Shown piece after piece: positions 26,275 through 37,322 of a stretch of DNA of 64,000 nt (the stretch's first letter is position 1; every line of letters starts with the position of its first letter). Made by a program: the position numbers and the translations under genes. Origin of the DNA: Eremophila alpestris peregrina (Eukaryota; Chordata; Aves; Passeriformes; Alaudidae); contig WMCF01000018.1 in NCBI GenBank assembly GCA_009792885.1, forward strand, positions 8,585,307 through 8,649,306, in the 5' to 3' direction. The notes under the pieces were generated by a model. It searched no databases. It was not told the DNA's origin and worked only from the letters and a program-made list of their open reading frames with translations.

Positions 26275-26300
26275 TTCCACTAATTAATTAATTAGTGGAA
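26275..26300. repeat. 26-base perfect palindrome with TAATTA cores
   Basis: The segment starts TTCCACTAATTA and ends TAATTAGTGGAA, and both halves are exact reverse complements with no spacer. It contains overlapping TAATTA homeodomain-type cores. The following bases (TTATTATGG, TGGAATAATT) continue the AT-rich pattern. Confidence 0.85.
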
Positions 26301-29300
26301 TTATTATGGTGGAATAATTTACTTTTGCTCCATGAAAAAGCACTGAATGACTGCAGTCATACAGCTCATTCTTCATTCACAACTACATTCATACAGTTGG
26401 TGAATTGAGAAAAGAGAAGATTCTCTGCCTGAAGATACACACAGGCACAGATGTAATAACAGAACTATTTTAAGTAATATAAACTGCATTTGGATTGAGT
26501 CCTTTCCTTCTTTTTATTTAGTAAGTGCTTTATCTAAGGCATTATTTATCCTAATAACAGTAACTATTTCTCACAAGTATATGAAGTTACAGAGCTTTAG
26601 GCTTGAAAATGTTGGAGAAAACAATTTTAGCCACCAGCCTTTGATATAAGTGAACAATATCCTAATATTGCGCAGCTTTCCATTGAGTCCTTCTGATTTA
26701 TGAACAACAATGATGCAAAACTCTATGCACATTAAAAAGAGGATATGAAAAACCATAAACATAAGCTTTTTACCTCCAAATGGCCCGCTCAAAAACGAAT
26801 AATTTACAACAAGAAAAATTAAACATCAATAAAACAGATAGTATTTTATGACAGAAATATTCTATCTGTGCTCACTTTATCATGAAACCACCAAACATTT
26901 TCAGCGTTTCTGAAAACGACATTGGGTGAGAATGAAAAAAATAAATTTGAAATATATTTATTGCCATAGAAAGAAAAAACAGATTTATGTAAGCCTATTT
27001 CTAGGCCTGTTAAATCCATTTCAATTAAGCAATAAATATCATGACTACAGTCTGAACAGTATTACTGATGATAGTTATGACAGTGTTCAATTTTCAGAGG
27101 TATATTTATCATAATAATGTTTTTCACCTAGCTCAAAAGGATGTTGTGAGGATTCATTAATATTTATACCCATTAGTGTTTTGGAAATAACAAACATTAT
27201 ATTATTGTAATTTTTACACCACTAATTAAATTAGTATGAGGCTGTAATTGGACCATAAGCACAAAACCTATTAATTCCACATAACGACCAGACTTGGAGA
27301 AATAACAAAAAATAGTAACAAGAACAATAGTAATATGTTGCTTTTCTATAAATAATGCTTTTTTAATTAATTCACAATCTAAATACCAAGTCTGAGGTTT
27401 GGTCTGGGTCTTTCTGAGCTCTCTTTGGTCCCACCACTCATGTTAGAGGCACAGAGGCAGGGAGAACAGAAATACTGAACTCACCACATGAACTAGGCTA
27501 AAAAATAATAATTGAGTGTGTTCTAATTACAACAATGATCAATTCTTTCCAGCCTTTGGGATTAAAAAAGAGCATTTCTTTTACTGCAAAATAGGTAACA
27601 GCATCTGTTGTATCAGCTTCAAAAGCCTCTGAGCCCTAACTTTGTCCAGAAGCCTTTGCAGTTTGCTCCATGCTAATCAGCCAGGATTTCTGAGTGTGAT
27701 TGCCCTTAACTGGCACAAACACAGTAATGGGCTGGTAAAACTGGAGACAAAAGAGCAAAAAGTTTCAAGAAGAATCTTGGCAGCTTGAATTCCTCCCTTG
27801 CGTGATGACAACACTGATCCTTAATAAAGGCAATTAAATATTCACTATTTAACATCTCACTGTGTCACTCCAGAAAATAAGTTTTCTCACATATTTCCTC
27901 TGTTTCTTTTATAGCATGAAACAAACTCCACTGGTAACTGGCTGCCACAGAAAGCTGCACAAGCTTTGGTCACTGATCTTTACTCTGACCTCAGTCACAT
28001 AAATGCAATGAGATTTAAGGGTTGCTCTGTAGAGGTGTTTATTCCCCAAAGCTTTCCCAAAATTACTCTCTGCCATTTCAGCCTCGGGGTGCACCTTGTT
28101 TTGGTGCAAAGAAACTAAAAACAAACAGCAGAAAAACCGTGGGAGTGTTTTAAGACAAAGAAGCCTGGTGCCTTTCCTGTGACCTTTCCAGGAAAAGAAC
28201 AAATCCTCCACGTTCAAGGTTAGAAAAGCTCCCTATTAGCACAAGGCTTACCCAGAATATTGCTGCCTGAAAGATTGAACTTGTGTAAATATAAGCACAG
28301 CAAAAAAAAGAAAAAAACACATTTACAATGAAACCTGACAGCCAGACTGGCCACAATGTACCCACACCAGCCTCACAGCTGTCTGCCAAGCTTCCTGGGA
28401 GAAATATATTTTAAGGAACGTGCTTTAATCCCTTATCCTTTAAAATGATGAAGTGGTACAACAGGAAAACACACATTAGCTGCCTCAGTATCTTTGCAAA
28501 ATAGGTCTGGAAGTTCAGTGCTGTGTTATTCCAGTGTGGGGTTCAGTGCTGCCACCCAGACCAACTCTGAGCAGAGATGCTTCTGTGCAAATAAATAGAA
28601 AAATACAGAAGCAGCTATTACTGGAAGGAAATGACTTTGTGGCACTTTTCTTGAAAATATTCCGCTTCATTGGAGTGACACATTGTGCTCTTCTATGTTG
28701 ATGTTTATTCCTGGCTGGTATTAAACCAGAGCCTGAATCCATTCATTTCAGAATCCAGACAAATGATTTATTCTTACTATGCATATTAAAATATTATTCA
28801 CATATGTAAAAGCAGCACAACTCTACCGTGTAAAAAACATGATGAGAAGATCTATATTCACAAACAATTAAAAGGCAGCACATCACACTTTCAAATGCCA
28901 AATAAATAAGAAATAATTTTGATGGCTGCAAAATAGGTATGCAATAACTCCAAGAAACTCCTTCTTTGAAATTGTGGAATTAAACTTTAAAGACATGTCC
29001 TCTGCCAATACATCTCCTGAAATTTCCTTTTGACTTTGCCACAAGGACAACTGCCCAAGGCTTTGCTAATCAATTTCTTGTGTTGCAGAAAACAGCGTAA
29101 TTTGAATTTTGTCCAAGAATACAGTTTGAAATGCAGAAAATGTGAAGGGCTAACTAACATGCAATTATTTGTAGCCACAGTCTGCATATCAAGGGAGAAG
29201 AAAGCTGAAGAAGTAATTTAACAGTTATTGCTGTTTTAATACTCAGAGCCACCCATCATGGCTTAAGGCTGCAATAACCAAGACTGAACCCAACTACCCC

Positions 29301-31329
29301 TCTATTAGCATGCTGCAAAACAGAACAAAACAAAGCCCAGAACAAAACAAACTGAACAAACTTTCTTTTCTCCATAAACATGGATCTTGAAGGAATAAAA
29401 GAGGGGGGATTTATTTTGTTTTATTTTGCTTCAGTAACTCTTGCTGTATATGAATGTCTGAACAATTTGGGATGTCCTCTAACAGTGAGTAAATGCCACA
29501 TCCTGAAATGTTCCCAAAGGTCACGTTTTCAGCTTCCCACCCTGGGTTTTCCTTTCTAGAAAAAGATGTGGTGTGATGCAGGGAGCACCTGGCTGAGTGC
29601 TGCCTTCTCTTCTCCAGACAGGCATCTGAAGAGCCACAAACTCAGTGTTTTGCCTGTGCCTCAAACTCACAGGTCTGCAAGCACTGACATGCAGAGGGGA
29701 GGATGCAGAGGAAGCACATCCAGCCCATCCCTTTCTATTCCCATGTCCCTCCTGCCACACTGCCCACATCAAGCTCTCCTCCACAGACTGAACACAGACT
29801 GTAAAAGCCCCCCTAACTCTGCTTCTTTCAGACACCAGTGTGTGCAATCCTTTCAGTGGATAAAGGTTGAGAATAAGAGTCTAATTTCTCATTCCTGTTT
29901 TTCAGAAATTAAACATTTTCTCTCCTTTTTTTAAATTTTCTTTTTTTTTTTTAGGTTTTTTGTTTTATTTTGTCATTAAAGGCATTTTTCTGTCATTCTC
30001 AGAGGAACTGGGGAAACCTTCCCTCCTCAAGGCTCTTCCAGCTTGAACAGTGCATCTGAGCAGAGTGGGCACACAGACAAAGGCTGATTTCCACTAAAAG
30101 AACTGGATTTTACAAAACATCTCTGCCTCACAAGGCAGGGAAATTTGAGAGAAAGGCTTTGCTTGCTCAGTGACCCTCAGGCTGTCTTTCCCCTGTTTAG
30201 AATTAACTTAACACTTCCCCATCCATCTCTGTCTAGAGCTCAGCTAAGCTTCAGGTAAGTGAAGTCACACCACCAGTAATTTCACAGGAAAAATCATTGT
30301 GAATTACTCCTCAAGTTTCTGATGCAGTTTTATTTTCCTTTTTTCTAAAACCAGGCAAGCTTCTTCTGACTTTCATAGCACCAAGTCAGGAATAACTCCA
30401 AAGATGATGGCAGAGAAATAAGATGAGCAACAGAGCTACAACTTTTGCTACCTAAAGGACCCACAAATTTCCTTTGGGTAGCAGCTGAAATTTTATTTAC
30501 ATTATGGAAAAACAGTTGTCAGTGAATTAATTATTTTCATTTTGAAAACTGGTGACATTCTAGACTATGGGAACAAAATATATGGGGCTTATAGTTCATC
30601 CAAGTAGTAGAGCAGAGCTATCACTCAAACATTTCAGGCCTTATACCAGCAGAATTGAGAAAGACAAAAATATTATTCATACAGAAGAATTGCTTCCCCC
30701 ATGTTTGATTCTTCGGTCATAATTTAAAAATGACTCATTACACTTTTCCCTTTTGAAGTTTGGTAAAAAATTTGCTGTAGTCCAGAACTTAGTAGCGACC
30801 TAATGGTGATTTTTTACAAATGATTTATACCTAACCCTCTGAAGAAAAGGATTTATAATGAAAGTGATAGCTCAAGCCCAACTGCAGCACTGGGAATGGT
30901 GACACCATAATTAATGTATTATTTCAGTTGTGGGAGAAACTGACAGTAGCTTTTTGTTCTGGGGAAGAAATTTATAGGGTGATGGGAAAAGGCACAGTGG
31001 GGAAAAAAAATCACAGAAGAGAAATGGAAATCCTTGTAGCAAAGACATGTCCTTACAATCCCCCTCCCGAAGGCTATAAAATCCTGGCAGTGACAGTGTT
31101 TCCTCTGTGGTCTAATTTATCCCTTTCTCCTCTCCTAGATGGCAGTGTGACATGCTCTCAGGATCGCTGAGCGAGGGGGATTCTTGCTTTGTTTCATAGG
31201 AAGCAATTAATTTAAAATATCATCTTGCTGGCATAAGAGTGAAAAAAAAAAAAGAGGAAAAAAAGGGAAAGGGAAAGTTTGCCACTGGGTGTGTGTTTTG
31301 AAATCCAGTCTGTAAATCTGTTTACTTAC

Positions 31330-31404
31330 AGGTTCAACATCGAAGGCAAAGAGAGCATATTCCCGGTCAGGTGACACTTCATACCTGATGGCCTTTAAGG
31401 AGAC
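31330..31404 (-). CDS. DPP6: DPP6 exon, beta-propeller (exon 5)
   Basis: The exon is 75 bases, 25 whole codons in phase 0-0. It reads VSLKAIRYEVSPDREYALFA and then FDVEP. It matches the DPP6 blade-1 segment (human SLRAIRYEISPDREYALF...VEP) and differs clearly from DPP10, which has TFKASRHSVSPD at this place. The acceptor is GTTTATTTTCCAG and the donor is CCT|GTAAGT. The SPDxxYAL motif is typical of blade strands in DPP4-family propellers. Because its length is divisible by three and it is flanked by phase 0 introns, it could be skipped without changing the frame. It sits only 2,275 bases from the preceding exon, the shortest intron in the window, but 18.7 kb from the next one. Confidence 0.96.
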
Positions 31405-33679
31405 CTGGAAAATAAACACAGTTTTGATATAAATGCTCCTCAGTTTTCAAGCTAATGACACCTAGAACCACTTGTTACAATCATCTCTCTAAGGATGAAG
31501 AACACTGCTAGAACTAAGTGTCTTGAAAAATCTCTTTTTTTCCAAACACCAGAAATGTTATGTGGGCATCTATTAGAGAAAGAATAAATGCATTGTGACT
31601 CAGAGCAGGCAGCTATATCAAAAAACACAGAATTTTCCTTACAGTCTTACTGCACAGGGGCTGGTGAAGTGGCAGATGTAGGCAGTAGTTATTAGAAAAC
31701 TCTGATAAAATGGCAATTTATTAATTCCCTCTCATTATCTGTATTCACTGGCTAGTTCAGGAGATAAAAAACTGTAAATAATTTCTGGAACAAATTAGTA
31801 ATAGAGACAACACTACCTCTCCAATTAAGATAACCCAGAGGAAAACTATTCCGCTTTCCCCAGTTAAAAGTCTTTGGGATGCTGCAGTGATCCAGATACA
31901 CCCTGACCTGGCTTCTGCAAAAATCAGCACTGTAAATCTTGCTAACAAGAAGAAATGCCAGGGTATCTCAGACTTGCCAGGAATTACCTTTTCCCAGCTC
32001 CACTTTTCATTTGTATAGTGAAGCCATTTCTCCCTCCCAGAATGTTTCAGTATAATGCATTGCTGGCACAGATGGCACCAAGGTCAAAGAGAGGTGCCAC
32101 TGGCACATCACTCATCCACTGCCTTTCAAATCTCACCCTCTCACCTAACAAATTCTAGATGTAAGTCCTTGAGAGAAAAAACTGAAAGGGGAATTGGGGA
32201 CAGACAGAGCACCCCACTGGGGAGAGTCCTCCAGGGAGGATGGATGTGCTGTGGGGGGAGCCCCAGAAGCAGAGGGGACAGCTCACACATCACAGAATGA
32301 TTTGGGTTGGAAAGGACCTTTAAAGGCTGTCTAGTCCAACCCCCTGCCATCAGCAGGGACTTCTTCACCCAGACCAGGCTGCTCAGAGTCCCATCCTGAG
32401 CATTTCCAGGGAAGAGGCACCCACCACCTCTCTGGGACATCCAACAGGCCCAGAGAAGATCAGGATGGGGAGGGACAGGGCAGCCTGGGAACCAGCAGTG
32501 TCACCATGAAGACAGGTTTTATTTACTGCCATATCAATAACATGGGGAAGGGAAAACATGACCAAGCAGCAAAATTTTTGTGCCCCATTGCTGGGAAGGA
32601 AGAGGAAAAAGACAATGTGTCTGAGTAAAGTGTAATGGCAGCCCTTGCACTGGGACTTTCTGGATTAATGTGGAGCTGACCTGCAGGTGTATTTACTGAG
32701 AGGGCAGAGGAACAAAGGTAGAATAGGCAGTAGGGTGGCAATGGCATGAAAATGTAGGATTAGCTTGTAGCACTGTGCTGTTCTTACAAATGGCAAAAAT
32801 CAAAAATCATTGGAATAAATGGAGGCCAAATGGAAGTAATTTGACTTTGACAGACCTTGACATTAAAGGAAGCCAGCCCATTCCCTTAGAATTGTAAAGG
32901 AAAGAGTTACACTCAGGTAAAAGAGGATTGCTTATGTGAGGCAGCAAAGTTTGAAGGTCAAATGCATCATGTGAAGTTTAAGTTTGGGCCCTGCCATAAT
33001 ACTCAGTGATAAAATCTTTGTCTCATTAAAAAATAATTAATGCAATTGAGGTGCTAACTTCTGCCACGATGCTGGTTTCGTCTACTACAAAAAACAATGC
33101 TATAAAACACTTCTATCACTATAAGCAATGCTCTGTATCAGATGTGACTTTGTTTTTTTTACATTCCTTTTAACAGTCACCTACTAACTTCTTCCCACAA
33201 CAATTTCTTAGGATTTCTCTCAAATACTGCTCCCTATTCCTCCACACTACTCATAAAAAACACTGAAATTACATTTCAACCATTAGGCAAGAAAAATCAG
33301 CAAGTGCACAAATTAAAAATAAGTATTTGAGTGGAGGAATGTAGAGAATGACAACAGACAGTAAATGATATCAACTGTCCTTTTTATTGAGCATGCAGAG
33401 ATGAGAATTATGCGTCTTTCAATTATATATGATATGCAAGACTAGCTGCAAATCTCTATATGATCCTTTCCAGAAGTATGAGAGAAACTGAGCTTGCAGA
33501 ATAATAACAAAAGCTGGAGTTCAATCTCACATTATCCATCACTGCAGAGCCCATTGTATTACCAGTGAATTGCTTCTCCTTGACAATACATGAAGTTGAA
33601 ACCCAAGTCATTTTCTGCTTTGCTGATCCAACTTCAAGACAGCTGTGAAATTCAGCTACTTGTCATAGAAAATACTTAC
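31405..33679 (-). other. DPP6: DPP6 intron 4
   Basis: This 2,275-base intron is the shortest in the window. It carries one CR1 3' fragment at 32288-32460 in the same orientation as the gene. The rest is AT-rich unique sequence with no recognised element. Confidence 0.88.
32288..32460 (-). mobile_element. CR1 LINE 3' fragment
   Basis: ATCACAGAATGATTTGGGTT, then GGAAAGGACCTTTAAAGG, CTAGTCCAACCCCCTGCC and CAGACCAGGCTGCTCAGAG, is the reverse complement of the CR1 3' end. It lies in the 2.3 kb intron between the two closely spaced exons. Confidence 0.92.
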
Positions 33680-33774
33680 AATTTTTTTGTTTTCTATTAA
33701 TATTGTTGAGCTGTTGGTTTCGACATTCCTCAGAATCACTGTGCCATTCTGGTTTCTATAAATGAATTCATTAT
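33680..33774 (-). CDS. DPP6: DPP6 exon, start of the extracellular beta-propeller (exon 4)
   Basis: The exon is 95 bases and opens with two bases that complete Asp. It then reads NEFIYRNQNGTVILRNVETN, followed by SSTILIENKKI, and closes in phase 0. It aligns to the first propeller blade of DPP6, the region of human DPP6 around EFIYREQKGTV...NVETNTSTVL. The acceptor has a long pyrimidine tract (TTTTCCTCCTTGCAG) and the donor is ATT|GTAAGT, close to consensus. Two N-glycosylation sequons are visible: NSS, at the position of the NTS sequon in human DPP6, and NGT, where I recall the human protein having KGT and so no sequon. The protein identity is certain; glycan use is inferred. Confidence 0.96.
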
Positions 33775-35564
33775 CTGCAAGGAGGAAAACAAAAGGTCAT
33801 TAAGGAAATCTGAAATTGTCTGTTTGTGCAGAACCTAATTAGGGGCTTAAACCAAAAGTACTGCTGGGAACTTCTTTCTGAAGAACACAGAGTATTTTTT
33901 AACACAGCCATTGCTAAAAGTGGCTTTGAGCCATAAAACAATGTGGTTAGTGTTTGTCACATGTTTGTTGTGCCACACTTTCCCTTAGATGAATGCAAGA
34001 GTGACTGTTTTGAATGTACATACACAGCTTGCTCTATAGTTAGTGCAGGAAACAAAGTCAAAAAACCCCTTTCCTTATGATTAAAGGTCTTCCAGTTCCA
34101 CAGTCTCTGTAGGAGTTTAATAAGCCTGGAAAGTCTCTGAAAGTGAAAGGCAAATGACCCTCTAACAATGCAGATTCTGGAAGCTAATATTGTGCTCCCA
34201 CTCTGGCATTTGTTCTTCTGACTTACACCAGGAGATACTTTGTGCAGAGAAATCCCCATTTTCACATGAAACAAGGCAAATCAGCCTGTCTCTGTGCACT
34301 TTGGGACCACTCCAGCTCTCAAGACAGGTGGACAAGGACAAAAATACAGGAGACATTGTCCAGCTCTCACGACCTGTCTGACAGAAAGGCTGGGGCAGAC
34401 ATACGAAAGGGACTCCAAATGAGGGTTAGGTAGCAGGTCAAAAGTTCAGGATGAAAAACATTACAACAATAAAGGGGTGTCATAAACTGGAGTTCAATTC
34501 TGATCAGTGCTTACATGCACTGCCCTGCAGATGAAACATAAAACATAAGTCCCAAGCACTCTGCCATCAAAGGAATCAGCAGTTTTTCTTGGCACAGCAT
34601 TAGGGGTTAGGTTTGGTTTTTTTTGCAGCTTGGCTAAACTGAGACTGAGAATTGATGGATCCTACCAAACCTCTGCTTCCAGTTTCAGTTAGGGAAACAA
34701 GTCCTCATCACCTGCCATTATGGTGGCTACCCCAGGAGTGTTACCATGATGCAACAAGGGCTAGGGACATGTGGATGGTTTAACATTATCCATGGGTTGT
34801 CCTGGGATGAATCAAAGGTGAGTTTAAATCCCCCAGGATATGTACAAGCACAAACCCAGCTCACTGTCACCACAGAGGTGTGCACTGCCCCATTGGGGTG
34901 AGCTGCTGAAGGCAACACTTGGATTTGAGACTTGGTTCTTTCAAAACTTTGGTGTACTGACCTAGCATACTCCTTATCCACCTTTCAGTCTTTTATTTCC
35001 AACCTGCTGATGATAATCCTCATCACAGTCACTGGCCAGCTTTATAAAATGCTCTGAAGGTGCACATGAAAAGCTTCTACGCTCTATTTATGCTGTCAAG
35101 AAAAAAGTATCCTCCTCCATATCACAGATTTACACATAAGTGGAAGAAGAAGAAATCTTCTCTGAGATTGGGATGGATCAGATTCTGTAAAAGCAAATGG
35201 TTGCTGCAATACAGCTGATCCTCTCAAAATCACAAGGTTTTAGAGACTTGAGGGTTCTCAGAGTCCAAGTCAGAGCAACAGCCTTTCAGACCCATAGGCA
35301 AAATTCTCAAAGCATAACTTTTTTAAAATTATGGAATAGATTTTATCAGCAAATTCTGTCTTGAATTAAAAATCTGAATTAGATTGACTTGCATTTATCT
35401 TTAAAGCATTCATTCATACAACTTATGACTGAACAAGCTGAGAAACTTAGACTTGTGAAGGAACTGATTGAACAGAGCTAGGACAGATGTCAAAAGAGTC
35501 ATAACCAGTATGAGAAGATAAATAAGGGATGCTTATTCCCTGACTTTTCCAAAATAAATACTGG

Positions 35565-35895
35565 AAGGCACCAGATGACACCAGTCTGTCTCAGGTTCAA
35601 CTCAAATAAAAGGGATTATTTCTTCATGCTGAAGGCAAATGGACTGTGGAAGTCACAGTCCCAGAACAGAGCAGGTGCCAGGGCTGCAGGTGGATCCAAA
35701 ATTAGGAAAAATGGAAGAAAAATCCATCAAAGATTATATGTTTCAAAGGGGAATGCTTTTCAGGAAGCCCATGAACCAGCCATTGTGAGGGAATAAAGGA
35801 ATATCCTGAATCCTCAACCTGAGAAATTTGCCTGCTTTTTAGAATCTTCCCTTGTCCTGGGCCATATGCCAGAAGAGAAAATCCCTGGAGTCTCA
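35565..35895 (+). mobile_element. Old CR1/L3-like 3' fragment
   Basis: The order of phrases (CTCAGGTTCAACTCAAATAA, CTTCATGCTGAAGGCAAATG, TGGAAGAAAAATCCATCAAAG, CTTCCCTTGTCCTGGGCCATATG) follows the 3' part of older CR1/L3-type elements. It is much more diverged than the other CR1 copies here, so the exact family is uncertain. Confidence 0.45.
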
Positions 35896-37198
35896 TCCAG
35901 CAGCAACTTATTTACAACTCTAACTTCCATCGTCTGTGTCCAGATCCTTAAGAAAAGTGTTTATGCCAACAATTTAGGAAGTAAGGCAATAAAAGATTTA
36001 ATGCTTTGCACACACCTGGTCTTTATATACTCAGGCCACAAAGTCTGAAGCATTATTTGTTATAAGAGGAAAGTGTGCAGTCTGAATATTTATTTTCCAG
36101 CAATTTATCAGGCATTTCAGAAATAACAGGAAAAATTAAACTGAGAGACAGACTATTACCTAATTATCAGACATGCTGAAAACTATTACTGCTTTAATAA
36201 TCACCCTCTGTCAACAGCAGAGAATGTTTTCCAATTACACACTAAGTTCCAGACAGAAAAATCATGTTTTAAATATGGCCAGGAAAGCATTTGGATAATT
36301 GTAAGGCTCTCAGGATATTTCCTAATTAAAGGAAAAAAAAAAAAGAAAAGGGGGATGAAATTCAGCTCCAAGTTCAGAACATAGGTAAAGTAGCTCATTA
36401 ATCTAATGAGTCTGTGAAGCTGTTTCTTGAACATTGCAGGAACAGATGGAAGTCACATTACTGCCCATAATGCCATTGCTACCAAATTTTATTGCTCCTT
36501 ATGCTTCAAAAAACCCCATAACATTTTATTAAACTGTGAAACTTCAGGATTACATAAAAGTTGTTCCATGGTTGGCAGTAGGAGATAACAGACTTTCCCA
36601 TTATTTGTTCAACCATAACCAGTTTAAAATCAGGTGCTAATCCACCACATGTACTTTTAGAATGCATAAAAAAAAAGAATGAATGAAGCAGTGCTGATTT
36701 GCCAGGGCTGTAAATCTTGCCATTACATTCAATACCAGCCATCAACACACTGTCTGAGTTAATGAACAGAAAATTGGTCTGCTTAAGAGAAGAACAAATT
36801 GATCTGCATTATATTCCAAACAACACACTGTGAGGTTTAGCTGGGTCTTAGTCCTCAAAAGATGAATAATATTCCTGGACTTCTGTTTTGAAATGTGTGA
36901 TTTGTTCCAGTGCAAGAGCATTTATTTAAATGGGACACACCTCAATCAAAGCCAGAGAGCAATGCAGTGGCCTCTGTCTATAATGAATTCTGTCCAGCAA
37001 GCTGATGAGAATTTTTAGCCTGATTTATAGTTGTCAGCAGAGCTGATAAAGGTCATCACTGCATCTCATTTTTTAGATCTGCCTTTCTTTGGGGCTGGTG
37101 CTCAGTATAAATGATGCCGAAAATTGTAACTTTCAGGCATGCAGCCATTTATTCCATTTCTTCAAGCTTTCTTGGATTTTTTCCATCTGTTCTTCACC

Positions 37199-37322
37199 AA
37201 AGAAGTCGTGGATGCCTCATCCCTGGAGGTGTTCAAGGCCAGGATGGTTGGAGCTCTGAGCACTCTGGTCTAGTGAAAGGTGTCCAGTTTGGGTTCAAGC
37301 CAAACCTCTCTCTATGATTCAA
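37199..37322 (+). mobile_element. CR1 LINE 3' fragment with an internal deletion
   Basis: GTCGTGGATGCCTCATCCCT, then GGAGGTGTTCAAGGCCAGG, GGTCTAGTGAAAGGTGTCC and TCTCTATGATTCAAT. It carries the CR1 terminal ATGATTC motif but lacks most of the stretch between GGTGTCC and the terminus. Confidence 0.88.

Larger units (their letters stand above)
12598..31329 (-). other. DPP6: DPP6 intron 5
   Basis: This 18,732-base intron is poor in recognisable repeats. It holds a CR1 fragment at 24391-24478, a possible very old CR1-like scrap at 21097-21150, an ATTAAT-type repeat at 15021-15062, a T run at 19400-19415, an imperfect 35-base-period duplication at 20531-20594, a CTCF-like motif at 22848-22862 and the 26-base palindrome at 26275-26300. 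The segment 25900-27400 is notably AT-rich with many TAAT cores. Nothing coding was recognised. Confidence 0.85.

Noticed and set aside
31132..31146. CTCCTAGATGGCAGT as a further CTCF-like motif near exon 5
   Set aside because: It misses the CCA start at two positions, and the surroundings are not CpG-rich.
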